A DNA stretch of 64,000 nucleotides from Bacteriovoracaceae bacterium UBA6200. Its GTDB lineage: Bacteria; Bdellovibrionota; Bacteriovoracia; Bacteriovoracales; Bacteriovoracaceae. The stretch lies in assembly GCA_002422605.1 (NCBI GenBank), contig DISW01000016.1, forward strand, positions 62,001 to 126,000, given 5' to 3'. The stretch's first letter is position 1, and every line of letters starts with the position of its first letter. Positions 43,757-52,863 of the stretch are shown here, piece after piece. The notes under the pieces were generated by a model that saw only the letters and a program-made list of their open reading frames with translations, had not been told where the DNA came from and ran no database searches. The position numbers and the translations under genes were made by a program.

Positions 43757-45511
43757 CTAATCCCTAAGTTGTGCAGGAACTTTTTCTAAATCTAAGGTTT
43801 CAAATAAATTGATGAGGTTTGCTCTAGGCATAACTTCTGTTTTCTGTTCGCCATATTTACGTACGGCCACAGTATTCTCTTCAATTTCCTTATCACCTAA
43901 AACCAGCATAAAAGGAATTTTTCCAGTTTGGGCCTGACGAGTTTTTAAACCCATCGACTCATTCCGGTCATCAACTCTTACGCGGAAACCTTTCTTTTTA
44001 AGTTCGGTTGCAAGTTTTTGAGCTGCTTCCAGATGTTGTTCATTTTTAATAGGAACAATTACGGCCTGCTCTGGAGAAAGCCAGAATGGGAAGGCCCCAC
44101 CCACATGTTCAATATAAACACCAATGAATCTTTCCAAAGAGCCCAGAAGAGCGCGGTGAATGACTACTGGTCTTTCCATTTCACCATTTTGGTTAGTGAA
44201 TTTAAGGTCAAAACGGTCTGGTAGTTGGAAATCAAGTTGGATTGTTCCAAGCTGATAGTATCTACCGATGGCATCGGCCACTTGTATATCAATTTTAGGT
44301 CCGTAAAAAGCTCCGTCACCTTCATTTACAAAATAATCACGTCCAGAAGTATCCAGGGCAGCTTTTAAGGCCGCTTCTGCCTGATCCCAGGCTTCATCAG
44401 AACCAACTCTCATCTCAGGTCGAGTAGAGAGACCAATTTTAATTTTCTTAAATCCAAAATGTTCATACCCAATGAAGAACATATTCATGAGAGTTTTAAT
44501 TTCATCTTGAATACCATCAGTTTGAATGAAGATATGGGCATCATCCTGACAGAAAGTACGAACACGAGTCAGTCCTGTTACCACTCCTGATTTCTCATAA
44601 CGGTGAAGGCGACCAAAATCTGCAAAACGAAGCGGCAGATCCCGGTAGGAATAACGGTGATGAGAGAACATCAACATGTGACACGGACAGTTCATCGGTT
44701 TAAGAGCAAATTCTCTTTCATCGATTTGAGTGAAGTACATATTCTCTTTATATTTTTCATAGTGACCGGAAGTGTGCCAAAGATCCGAATCAAGAACCTG
44801 AGGAGTGATCACTTCTTGATAGTCGAATTTGTTATAAATTCTACGCATGAAATCGACCAATCCGTTATAAATCATCGCTCCCTTGGGCATAAAGAAAGGG
44901 GAAGCCGGTGCAACAGGATCAAATATAAAAAGATCTAGTTCTTTACCAAGCTTACGATGGTCACGTTTTTTAGCTTCTTCGAGCATCGTTAAATATTCAC
45001 GAAGTTCTTCTTTTGAACTAAAGCAAGCAGCATAAATACGCTGAAGCATAGGTCTTTCTTGATCACCTCTCCAGTAAGCTCCCGCTGTGTGAAGAAGTTT
45101 GAACCAGAAAGTAAGTTCCGAAGTTTTTTCAACGTGAGGACCGGTGCAAAGATCGAAGAAAGCGTCACCCTGAGTGTAGTAGCTGATCACTTCGCCTTCC
45201 GGAATATCACGGATAAGTTCACACTTTAATTTTTGTCCTCTTTCTTCAAAAAGCTTCAAGGCCTCAGCGCGGGAAACTTCATGACGAACAACTGGAAGAT
45301 TACGTTTGATGATTTCTTTCATCTTATCTTCCACTTGCTTAAGATTTTCTTCTGTGAGCTTCGTGGTCATATCGATGTCGTAATAAAAGCCGTTTTCGAT
45401 CGTAGGACCAATGCCAAGTTGAACATTTTCACTTGGAAAAAGTTCCATAATGGCCTGGGCCATTAAGTGTGCAGTCGAGTGTCTCAAAGTGTCTAAATCA
45501 TATTTGGCCAT
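43757..45511 (-). CDS. thrS: Threonyl-tRNA synthetase lacking the TGS domain
   Basis: Class II synthetase charging tRNA-Thr. The protein begins directly in the editing domain (TLRHSTAHLMAQAIMELFP), with the second editing motif in the FFDLCTGPH region, then the catalytic domain (KPMNCPCHMLMFSHHRYSYRDLP, zinc ligands Cys and His) and the C-terminal anticodon-binding domain (QAVIVPIKNEQH onward). At 584 residues it lacks the roughly 60-residue N-terminal TGS domain of E. coli ThrRS. GAGAGGAG precedes the ATG, and no in-frame extension upstream restores a TGS domain. Confidence 0.93.
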   Translation of the reverse strand: MAKYDLDTLRHSTAHLMAQAIMELFPSENVQLGIGPTIENGFYYDIDMTTKLTEENLKQVEDKMKEIIKRNLPVVRHEVSRAEALKLFEERGQKLKCELIRDIPEGEVISYYTQGDAFFDLCTGPHVEKTSELTFWFKLLHTAGAYWRGDQERPMLQRIYAACFSSKEELREYLTMLEEAKKRDHRKLGKELDLFIFDPVAPASPFFMPKGAMIYNGLVDFMRRIYNKFDYQEVITPQVLDSDLWHTSGHYEKYKENMYFTQIDEREFALKPMNCPCHMLMFSHHRYSYRDLPLRFADFGRLHRYEKSGVVTGLTRVRTFCQDDAHIFIQTDGIQDEIKTLMNMFFIGYEHFGFKKIKIGLSTRPEMRVGSDEAWDQAEAALKAALDTSGRDYFVNEGDGAFYGPKIDIQVADAIGRYYQLGTIQLDFQLPDRFDLKFTNQNGEMERPVVIHRALLGSLERFIGVYIEHVGGAFPFWLSPEQAVIVPIKNEQHLEAAQKLATELKKKGFRVRVDDRNESMGLKTRQAQTGKIPFMLVLGDKEIEENTVAVRKYGEQKTEVMPRANLINLFETLDLEKVPAQLRD

Positions 45512-45829
45512 GAAGCTCCTCTCAAGAAGACTGAAAATAGGGGATTTACCGCTTTAAACAATACCAATCAACGCTCGATCATTCAATGAGTTAGAGGGCC
45601 CTCCCCACTGCTTTTCAAGCAACTGTAAGATTCCCCCAAAGATCGAGATTAAACAGGTTTAATATTGGCGAGTCTTACACCGTATAACCTATTTAAAACA
45701 TTCATCTTTTGACCTTTTTTTAGCTCAGGTTAACTGTAATCTTGCTTTTTTGTCAGGGATAAGGTTTAACCACCCATCAGTTGAATTGTAAGATCAAGTG
45801 ATTTTACTTCATTTTCTTAGGAGGCCCTT
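45512..45829. other. 318-bp divergent intergenic region with a repeated TGTAAGAT-type motif
   Basis: No gene was found. The octamer TGTAAGAT occurs at 45624-45631 and 45787-45794, TGTAATCT at 45735-45742, and the reverse complement TGTAAGAC at 45679-45672. GGTTTAA occurs twice (45655 and 45764 region). The region separates thrS (left) from the TPR-winged-helix regulator (right), so the repeats may be binding sites of that regulator or another factor. No T-box leader was recognised. Confidence 0.4.
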
Positions 45830-47089
45830 ATGGACACCATTCAAACACCTTCAATCGAGACGTTGATGAGTAGAGCTGTGGTGGATCTAACTAAAGATGA
45901 TCGTTTTCTTGCCCATCTTCCGAGCGATTCAAGCCGGATTGAAGGACAGGGTCACTATCGACTAGCAAAAATCTTCTATGACAAGGCCGATTTCGAAAAA
46001 GCTGAAGAGCACTTTCTAGAAGCTCTAAAGCGTACTGACCTCCCTCAAGATGCCTTTGCCATGTTCAAAATTTACGGATTTCTTATTCGAATCTATTCTG
46101 AAGGATTGGATGAAAAAGAAGCCGATAAATATATTAAGCTCTCCTCTGACCTCTTAGATCAGGTGGTAAGCGTTCTTCCTTCTCTTAATGGAGAGTATTT
46201 TTATAATGCAGCGGTTGTTAATACTTACCGCGGGGAATTTTCTGAAGCTCAGAAAAACTTCCACCAGGCCTATCGTAAGGCCCAGATGGAAAATGAGCCT
46301 GAGCTTATGGCCAAATCACTTTATGCCATGGCAACCAATGCCTACCAGATGAAGAATTTCCAGGAAACTATCGTTCAGCTTAACCAGTTGAATGAACTCC
46401 TGAACATTTTAAAGAAAGGTTACCTCAAAGGTTCAATGCATCTTCTCTGGGGGAATGCCCTTCGTGAATCAGGTGATTATAACGGCGCTCTTCCTCACTA
46501 CGATTTAGCGATGAAGCTTCTGCATTCTAAGCGTTGTTGGAATATGCATAACTACGTTCTTCTCAATAAAGGTATCTCTTTAAAGAAAATGGGCGAGTTC
46601 TCTAAAGCTTTACTCCTTTTTGGAATTGCCCAGAACTCCCTTGATGACGAGTACTTTAAACGCCTTCAGCAACTGGTCATGATGGAAGTTGAAGATGTGA
46701 ATGACTCAAGTGTTGATCTCTATCTGGACCGCCATAACCGAGTGATCCATGAGAAAGCCTTGGGTGTAATTGATTTCAAACACCGTTTTGTGCTTCTTGA
46801 AATCCTTTTCTTGTTGGCCCAAACTCCGGGAACTTATTATAATAAAGAAGATCTCGCGAAAATGATCTGGAAAGACGAATATAATCCTCTTATCCATGAC
46901 AAGCTGATCTATACCAGTATCAGCCGCTTAAGAAAGCTCATTGAGCCGAAAGGAATTAAGCGCCAGTATATCCTTCGTGGAAAAGACGGTTACACCTTCA
47001 ATCCACGTGTGAATGCTCGCTTTCATAAAGAAAATGAAGTGGTTAAGCAAAAGAATATCGCCAATATTGAAATCAGTTCTCCTGTATAG
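45830..47089 (+). CDS. TPR protein with C-terminal OmpR-type winged helix (HilA-like regulator)
   Basis: A 419-residue cytoplasmic regulator. Residues about 40-290 contain tetratricopeptide-type helical repeats (for example YRLAKIFYDKADFEKAEEHF, then ALPHYDLAMKLL). Residues about 310-395 resemble the OmpR/PhoB DNA-binding domain: LLEILFLLAQTPGTYYNKED, then LIYTSISRLRKLIE and LRGKDGYTF, the recognition helix and wing. There is no receiver domain. This order is the reverse of SARP/BTAD and HilA proteins, which have the DNA-binding domain first. TTAGGAGG precedes the ATG. Targets are unknown. Confidence 0.78.
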   Translation: MDTIQTPSIETLMSRAVVDLTKDDRFLAHLPSDSSRIEGQGHYRLAKIFYDKADFEKAEEHFLEALKRTDLPQDAFAMFKIYGFLIRIYSEGLDEKEADKYIKLSSDLLDQVVSVLPSLNGEYFYNAAVVNTYRGEFSEAQKNFHQAYRKAQMENEPELMAKSLYAMATNAYQMKNFQETIVQLNQLNELLNILKKGYLKGSMHLLWGNALRESGDYNGALPHYDLAMKLLHSKRCWNMHNYVLLNKGISLKKMGEFSKALLLFGIAQNSLDDEYFKRLQQLVMMEVEDVNDSSVDLYLDRHNRVIHEKALGVIDFKHRFVLLEILFLLAQTPGTYYNKEDLAKMIWKDEYNPLIHDKLIYTSISRLRKLIEPKGIKRQYILRGKDGYTFNPRVNARFHKENEVVKQKNIANIEISSPV

Positions 47090-47648
47090 TCTTCTCATCG
47101 GAGGAAGTGGCGCTGAAGTCATTTCCTCCGATCGTTTTTTGATTAAAATCCTCGATCGCACTATTTCTTTCAACGACATTCAGTTCCAGTTCAGAAACAT
47201 CCAGGCCTTAAACTGCGTTTACGACAATTCTTTTGTGGTTCAATATTTCGGAAAGGGATTTCTGGGTCAGCTCAATACCTTTATTAAAAACTTCCCAACC
47301 GGGGATGAGCAGTCCCGAAAGTTTTTACAAAAAAATGAAAAACTCCTTAAGCAGATGAGATATCTTTTTAAAATGCTGCGCTATTCCGAGAACCAGCGGG
47401 CCGAGATCGACCCTTCAGTCATTAAATTAATCAGAGAAAGTGTGGCCGCTAATAAATGTGATCCCGAAATTTTATATAAAGAGACACTTAAAACTAATTT
47501 TATTGGGCTACTAGAACTAGAGATCTATCTCAGGAGCCGCTATGGGGGGCAATTAAAAAGCCAAACCAGCTTCCAGGAGATCAGACCCTCCGTTGATCTT
47601 TTCGTAGAATCTATCGATAAGCAGTTTACCCATGAATATTATTGGTAA
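47034..47648 (+). CDS. Putative exported protein of unknown function
   Basis: About 204 residues. The N-terminus (KRISPILKSVLLYSLLIGGSGA) looks like a signal peptide; starts at 47013, 47034 and a TTG at 47067 are all possible and none has a clear ribosome site. The mature part begins DRFLIKILDRTISFND, a pattern seen at the start of SurA/PpiD-like chaperone N-domains, followed by helices with two Cys. There is no PPIase domain. The gene overlaps the 3' end of the TPR regulator and the GNAT gene, so it belongs to the same transcript. Confidence 0.6.
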   Translation: MKWLSKRISPILKSVLLYSLLIGGSGAEVISSDRFLIKILDRTISFNDIQFQFRNIQALNCVYDNSFVVQYFGKGFLGQLNTFIKNFPTGDEQSRKFLQKNEKLLKQMRYLFKMLRYSENQRAEIDPSVIKLIRESVAANKCDPEILYKETLKTNFIGLLELEIYLRSRYGGQLKSQTSFQEIRPSVDLFVESIDKQFTHEYYW

Positions 47649-48072
47649 AATCCACCATGCTTCCGTTAGCGGGGAAGTGATGAAACTGGACGCCACTTTT
47701 TTTCCTAACCCTTGGAACGAAGAGCAGTGGCGAAGCCTTGATCTCTCGCAAAATATACTTTTGGAGTGGAGAAGTGGAGAAAAGCTATTAGGCTTTGCGC
47801 TTTTGGGAGCAATTCCTGGTGATGACCTTGCCCATCTTTATAAAATTCTCATCCTCCCGGAGCTCCAAGGGAGCGGGGAAGCGCAGGCTTTTTGGAAAGA
47901 AATTATAGAATTTCTTAAGGCACGAGGTCTTCAAAGGATTTATCTGGAAGTTGAGGCCAGCAATGGAAGGGCCCAAAAGTTCTATGAAAAGGCCGGTTTC
48001 AGGGTCCTTAGAAAAAACAAAGGGTATTACTCAAATGGGGAGGATGCCTTGATGATGGATTATTTGCTTTGA
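47632..48072 (+). CDS. GNAT N-acetyltransferase (RimI-like)
   Basis: A 146-residue GCN5-related acetyltransferase. The acetyl-CoA-binding motif A is ILILPELQGSGEAQAFW, and the C-terminal YLEVEASNGRAQKFYEKAGFRVLRKNKGYY (given across two motifs) is typical of RimI, which acetylates the N-terminus of ribosomal protein S18. The start at 47632 overlaps the preceding gene by 17 bp; an internal ATG at 47680 with GGGGAAG nearby is an alternative. The substrate is not certain. Confidence 0.8.
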   Translation: MNIIGKIHHASVSGEVMKLDATFFPNPWNEEQWRSLDLSQNILLEWRSGEKLLGFALLGAIPGDDLAHLYKILILPELQGSGEAQAFWKEIIEFLKARGLQRIYLEVEASNGRAQKFYEKAGFRVLRKNKGYYSNGEDALMMDYLL

Positions 48073-48087
48073 GTCAAATGGTTTAAA

Positions 48088-48116
48088 TTGCTCTTTTGCT
48101 TAGACTTTGTTAAAAA
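48088..48116 (+). promoter_or_regulatory. Candidate promoter of the rimP-nusA-infB operon
   Basis: TTGCTC (48088-48093), 17-bp spacer, TAAAAA (48111-48116). The minus-10 match is weak. Confidence 0.3.
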
Positions 48117-48151
48117 ATAGGCCTGCTCGTTTTAGTTGTGTAGTGAGGATA

Positions 48152-48182
48152 GGGTGGAAATTATTCCATCCTTTTTTATTTT
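48152..48182 (+). terminator. Terminator-like hairpin with U-tract directly before the rimP start (putative attenuator)
   Basis: GGGTGGAA (48152-48159), loop ATTA, TTCCATCC (48164-48171) pair over 8 bp with one G-U, followed immediately by TTTTTTATTTT and then the rimP ATG. It has the shape of an intrinsic terminator, and it takes the place where a ribosome site would be expected. It may end the upstream GNAT transcript and also attenuate entry into the nusA operon. Confidence 0.65.
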
Positions 48183-48707
48183 ATGGATATAAATAGCGAA
48201 AGAAGTGGTTTAGAGAAAAAATTTTTTTTGATGTGTGAACCTGTTGTTCAGGAAACTGGATACAGACTTTACGACTTAGAATACATAACTTCTCAAAAAC
48301 TTTTGCGGCTTTATATTCAGGATCCTCGAACCGGCTCTGCACTTATCGAGGATTGTGTGAAAGTGGATCATGCTCTTTCACCTGCCTTTGAAACTGAAAC
48401 ATGGATTCCGGATGATGTCGTTCTTGAAGTCTCATCTCCCGGTGTCTACCGTCACCTTGCAACCCTGGAACATTTTAATATGACCATCGGTGAAGTGATT
48501 GCTGTTGTGATCATGGGGCAGCTAAGTGATGAGCAAGTTAAAGATGCGCCTAAGGGCATTAAGGGCGAAAAAAAGTTCAGAGGAACTTTAATAGCTGTCG
48601 GAGATGAAGACTTCACGATTGAGGTTAAAGGTTATCCGCTGAAGCTAAGCTATAAGCAGACGAAGAAAGTAAATTTAGATCCCGATTTAAAATCGGTTAG
48701 AGAATAA
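48183..48707 (+). CDS. rimP: Ribosome maturation factor RimP
   Basis: 30S assembly factor of 174 residues with the two RimP domains: an N-terminal alpha-beta domain (CEPVVQETGYRLYDLEYI, then VLEVSSPGVYRHLATLEHF) and a C-terminal SH3-like domain (FRGTLIAVGDEDFTIEVKG). VSSPGxxRxL is the family signature. No Shine-Dalgarno is visible; a hairpin and U-tract abut the start. It is the first gene of rimP-nusA-infB-rbfA-truB, the classical order. Confidence 0.92.
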   Translation: MDINSERSGLEKKFFLMCEPVVQETGYRLYDLEYITSQKLLRLYIQDPRTGSALIEDCVKVDHALSPAFETETWIPDDVVLEVSSPGVYRHLATLEHFNMTIGEVIAVVIMGQLSDEQVKDAPKGIKGEKKFRGTLIAVGDEDFTIEVKGYPLKLSYKQTKKVNLDPDLKSVRE

Positions 48708-48719
48708 GGAGAGTAAACT

Positions 48720-50135
48720 GTGAACTTTTCAGAATTAGGCCGAGTGATCGAGCAACTAGGTAAAGACCGCGGCATCAAGAAAGATGTGGTTGTAAGTGCT
48801 ATTGAACAGGCTTTCCTTGTTACAGCAAGAAAGAAATTTGGAATTCAAGGCGAATATGAAGCCCGTTATAACGAAGAAGATGGTGAAGTCGAAATTTACC
48901 AATACAAAAACGTTGTTGAAAAAGTACGTGACGGTATCGTTGAAATTGATTTTGATTCAGCTAAAAAACTTGATGAAGACTGTGAAGTCGGAGATCAGTT
49001 GGGTCTTAAAATTGAGAATCCAGGTTTCTCCCGCGTTGATATTCAAACAGCGAAACAAATTATTTTCCAAAAAGTACGTGATGCTGAGAGAGACATCCTT
49101 TTCGCAGAATTTAAACACCGTGAAGGCGATCTTGTTACTGGTATTGCCCGTCGTTTTGAAAAAGGCAACGTTGTTGTTGACCTTGGTAAATCTGATGCCG
49201 TTCTTCCGAAGAAAGAAATCATCTTCGGCGAAGCTTTCAAGCCAGGCGATAGAATTCAAGCTTACCTATCAGACGTTGTGATGACTAACCGTGGTCCCGA
49301 AATCCGTTTGACCCGTACATCTCCAATGTTCTTGGTAAAACTATTTGAAATCGAAGTTCCTGAAATCGCAGATGGCACAATCGAAGTTAAAGCTGCTGCC
49401 CGTGAGCCTGGTTACCGCGCTAAAATCGCTGTGACGACTAAAGATCGTGATATCGATCCGGTTGGTGCATGCGTAGGTATGAAAGGATCTCGTGTTCAAA
49501 ACATCGTGAACGAACTTCAGGGTGAAAAAATTGATATCGTTCGCTGGAATGATGATACTGAAACATTTGCTCGTGCCGCTCTGGCACCGGCAGAAATTCA
49601 ATCAATCACATTAAATCATGATGATCATACTCTTGATGTGATTGTAGAAGACGACCAACTTTCACTTGCTATCGGAAAGCGCGGACAAAACGTTCGTCTG
49701 GCCGCCATGCTGACTGGTTGGAAAATCAACATCATCTCTAAAGTTAAACTTCAAGAGAGAGTTAAACTTGCAGTTGAAAACCTTATACAGCTTTCTAACA
49801 TTTCTGAAGCTACCGCTCAGGTTTTGGTGCAGAAAGGTGTTATGTCTATCGTTGATCTAGCTGCTGCTAGTCCGGAAGAAATCGCTCGTTATTTAGGTAA
49901 ATCAGCTGCTGATGCAAAAGAAATGATCGAAATCGCTTCAAGTGCACTTGAAGATGAAAATATTAAAACTGACTTGGATGAAAACGCAGAAATTATTTCA
50001 GCTTCAGCAGTTCCTAACCAAAGCGGTTTCAAGAGATCAGAAAGATCTGAAACTAAACAGGGTGATGATGTTACTAAATTCTCAGAAGCTGAAAGAAGAC
50101 TTCGTGAGGAACTTGCTGCATTTAAATTGAAGTAA
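48720..50135 (+). CDS. nusA: Transcription termination/antitermination factor NusA
   Basis: RNA polymerase-binding factor of 471 residues. An N-terminal RNAP-binding domain (about 1-125) is followed by an S1 domain (about 130-200; VTGIARRFEKGNVVVDLG), two KH domains (GACVGMKGSRVQNIVNEL and AIGKRGQNVRLAAMLTGW) and one C-terminal helix-hairpin-helix/acidic-repeat-like segment (about 360-420). The E. coli protein has two acidic repeats, so this one is shorter there. The start codon is GTG with AAGGAG 8 bp upstream. Confidence 0.95.
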   Translation: MNFSELGRVIEQLGKDRGIKKDVVVSAIEQAFLVTARKKFGIQGEYEARYNEEDGEVEIYQYKNVVEKVRDGIVEIDFDSAKKLDEDCEVGDQLGLKIENPGFSRVDIQTAKQIIFQKVRDAERDILFAEFKHREGDLVTGIARRFEKGNVVVDLGKSDAVLPKKEIIFGEAFKPGDRIQAYLSDVVMTNRGPEIRLTRTSPMFLVKLFEIEVPEIADGTIEVKAAAREPGYRAKIAVTTKDRDIDPVGACVGMKGSRVQNIVNELQGEKIDIVRWNDDTETFARAALAPAEIQSITLNHDDHTLDVIVEDDQLSLAIGKRGQNVRLAAMLTGWKINIISKVKLQERVKLAVENLIQLSNISEATAQVLVQKGVMSIVDLAAASPEEIARYLGKSAADAKEMIEIASSALEDENIKTDLDENAEIISASAVPNQSGFKRSERSETKQGDDVTKFSEAERRLREELAAFKLK

Positions 50136-50163
50136 TTTGTTGAAGTTATAATTGGAGAAAAGA

Positions 50164-52854
50164 ATGGCAAAAAAAGTTTACGAACTTGCCAATGAAATTG
50201 GAGTTGGAGCACTTGATCTTGTTGAAAAGCTCAAGTCGATGGGTATGAATGTGAGAAATCACATGGCGAGCCTTTCTGATGAAGAGATCGTTAAGGCCAG
50301 AGCGGCATTTGAGGTCTCAGAAAAGAAATCGGCTCCCGCTAAAAAAGCCGTCGTACGGAAAGTAATCAAGCGAGAAGCTGCCCCGCAGACTACTGAAGAG
50401 GAAACTCCAGAAGTTAAAGAGGAAGAAACTGTACAAACAGTTAAGGTCTCAGCTCCAGAAGTTGCTGCCACGCCAACTCCTCAACCTGTAGAAGCTGCTG
50501 CTGCTCCGGCACCATCGGCTCCTGCTGTGGAAGATAAGCCTAAGGTTGTCACGGTAAAACGTAAGACTAAAGCTCAAAAGGAAGAGGAAGATAAACGTGC
50601 GGTAGAAGCTAAAGAAGAAGCCGCCGCTCAAGCCGCTGCTGAACAAGCTGCCCGCGCAAATCAACCTGAACCTACTGCTGCAAGCTACAATACGACAAAA
50701 ACTCGTGATCCTAAAAAAGATTACTACGAAGAGAAAAGACATACTTTTACTCCTGTGTTCATTCCAGAAGAGAAAAAAGAAGAGCCTGCTGAGAAGAAAG
50801 CTCAAGATGCCCGCTTAATGCCTCGTCGTCCTGAAGATGAAAATCTCACAGATGAAGAAAAAGATAAAAAACGCATGGGTGATCTTGCTGCAGCAATGGG
50901 CAAGAAGGGTGTAGCAGCTGGTAAAAAAGATATTACCGTCATTCGTGCCGATGAAGAGATGAAATACGCTTCAGCACTTGTCGGTAAGGCCATCTATACA
51001 CCAGCTAAAAGAAAGAAAATTTATACAGGCCCAACACAAAGGACCGTTATCACTGAAGTAAAAGAAGCGAAGAGATTTATTACCGTTCACGGTGGCTCTA
51101 CTGCTGAAGAACTGGCGCAGAAATTAAGCGTTCGTTTTGATCAGTTTGCTAATCGTTTACTTGAAATCAATCTTCTTGTTCGTCCTGAAGATTATATTGG
51201 GGTAAAACTTGCCGGAGAAATAGCGGCCCTTTACAACTATCGTGTTGAAGATGTTGCCTTCAAAGAAGAAACCGTCCTTAATAAAGGTACTGAAGAGGAT
51301 AAATCAAAACTCCCTCTTCGAAATCCGATCATCACTATCATGGGTCACGTTGACCACGGTAAAACATCACTCTTGGATTACATTCGTAAGGCTAAGGTTG
51401 CATCTGGTGAAGCTGGCGGTATTACTCAGCACATCGGTGCTTACTCTGTAAAAACTGAGAAAGCGACACTTACATTCCTGGATACTCCTGGTCACGCAGC
51501 TTTTGCGGCCATGAGACAACGTGGAGCAAACGTAACAGATATCGTCGTTCTCGTCGTTGCAGCTGATGATGGTGTTATGCCTCAGACGATTGAATCTATC
51601 CGTTTCTGTAAAAACGCGAATGTTCCGGTTATTGTGGCTGTGAACAAAATTGATAAGCCATCTGCTAATCCAGACAAAGTAAAACAAGGTCTGGTGGAAT
51701 TCGGATTACTTCCGGAAGACTGGGGTGGTGAAACTCAATACGTACATGTTTCTGCCTTAACTGGTGAGGGTGTGGATAATCTTCTTGAATCTATTGGTCT
51801 TCAGGCCGAAATCATGGAGCTTAGAGAGAATCCTAAAGGTTCTACAGAAGGTGTCGTAATCGAGTCTAAAATTGAAGTTGGACGCGGTCCGGTTACAACA
51901 ATTTTAGTTCAAAAAGGCACACTCAATAAAGGTGACGCGATCGTTGTAGGTGAAACATCCGGACGTGCCCGTTCACTTATGGATTATACCGGCAAAATGT
52001 TAAACTCTGCTGGTCCTTCAACTCCTGTACAAATCCTTGGTCTGGACAGTGTTCCTTCACCGGGCGATGTTCTTAACGTTGTAAAAAATGAACGTGAAGC
52101 TCAGAAGATCGTTGATAATCGTGTTAACGAAAGAAAAGCTCTTGCGAATACGACTGTTGAAGCTAAAAAAGTTTCACTGGAAGATTTCTTTGCAACGGCC
52201 CAGAACAATTCTGAAGCTGAGAAAAAAGTTCTTAAACTTATCATCCGTTCTGATGTTCAGGGGTCTTTCGAAGCGATTCGTACAGCTGTTGAGCAACTTG
52301 GAAATAATGAAGTATCAGTAGAAGTTATTGCTGGCGGCGTTGGTGCCATCACTGATAATGACGTGAATCTTGCTGCTTCGACTCAAGGGTTCATTCTTGG
52401 ATTCAATATGAGACCAGTAACAACTGCTCGCCGTATTGCTGAAGAGAAGGGCGTTGATATTAAGACCTACTCAATTATTTATGAACTTATCAATGACGTC
52501 ACTCTTGCCCTTGAAGGTATGTTGACTCCTGAGAAAGTTGAGAAATACATTGGTCGAGCTCAGGTTCGTGAGACATTCTCAATTCCTAAAGTCGGAACGA
52601 TTGCTGGTACAGCAGTGGTTGACGGTAAAATTGAGCGTGGTTGTAACATTCGTCTCCTTCGTGATGGAAAAATTATCTATGACGGAAAACTTTCTACTCT
52701 TAAACGTTTCAAAGACGAAGTTAAGGAAGTTAAGAATGGTTACGAGTGCGGTATGTCTCTTGAAAACTTCAACGATGTAAAAACTGAAGACATCATCGAA
52801 GCCTATATAATGGAAGAGAAGAAGAGAACTTTAACTAGTGATTTAACTCTCTAA
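50164..52854 (+). CDS. infB: Translation initiation factor IF-2
   Basis: GTPase that brings fMet-tRNA to the ribosome. The 896-residue protein starts with an IF2-N domain (KKVYELANEIGVGALDLVEKLKSMGM), then a long Lys/Ala/Glu/Pro-rich linker (about 60-270), a second IF2-N-like stretch (FITVHGGSTAEELAQKLSV), the G domain with GHVDHGKT at 394-401, DTPGHAAF and NKIDKP, and domains II-IV. The ATG at 50164 follows GGAGAAAAGA; an in-frame TTG at 50152 overlaps that site. rbfA follows after 9 bp. Confidence 0.96.
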   Translation: MAKKVYELANEIGVGALDLVEKLKSMGMNVRNHMASLSDEEIVKARAAFEVSEKKSAPAKKAVVRKVIKREAAPQTTEEETPEVKEEETVQTVKVSAPEVAATPTPQPVEAAAAPAPSAPAVEDKPKVVTVKRKTKAQKEEEDKRAVEAKEEAAAQAAAEQAARANQPEPTAASYNTTKTRDPKKDYYEEKRHTFTPVFIPEEKKEEPAEKKAQDARLMPRRPEDENLTDEEKDKKRMGDLAAAMGKKGVAAGKKDITVIRADEEMKYASALVGKAIYTPAKRKKIYTGPTQRTVITEVKEAKRFITVHGGSTAEELAQKLSVRFDQFANRLLEINLLVRPEDYIGVKLAGEIAALYNYRVEDVAFKEETVLNKGTEEDKSKLPLRNPIITIMGHVDHGKTSLLDYIRKAKVASGEAGGITQHIGAYSVKTEKATLTFLDTPGHAAFAAMRQRGANVTDIVVLVVAADDGVMPQTIESIRFCKNANVPVIVAVNKIDKPSANPDKVKQGLVEFGLLPEDWGGETQYVHVSALTGEGVDNLLESIGLQAEIMELRENPKGSTEGVVIESKIEVGRGPVTTILVQKGTLNKGDAIVVGETSGRARSLMDYTGKMLNSAGPSTPVQILGLDSVPSPGDVLNVVKNEREAQKIVDNRVNERKALANTTVEAKKVSLEDFFATAQNNSEAEKKVLKLIIRSDVQGSFEAIRTAVEQLGNNEVSVEVIAGGVGAITDNDVNLAASTQGFILGFNMRPVTTARRIAEEKGVDIKTYSIIYELINDVTLALEGMLTPEKVEKYIGRAQVRETFSIPKVGTIAGTAVVDGKIERGCNIRLLRDGKIIYDGKLSTLKRFKDEVKEVKNGYECGMSLENFNDVKTEDIIEAYIMEEKKRTLTSDLTL

Positions 52855-52863
52855 GGATGACAA

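Noticed and set aside
45512..45829. T-box or tRNA-like leader for thrS
   Set aside because: No conserved T-box sequence, specifier loop or terminator-antiterminator pair was recognised.
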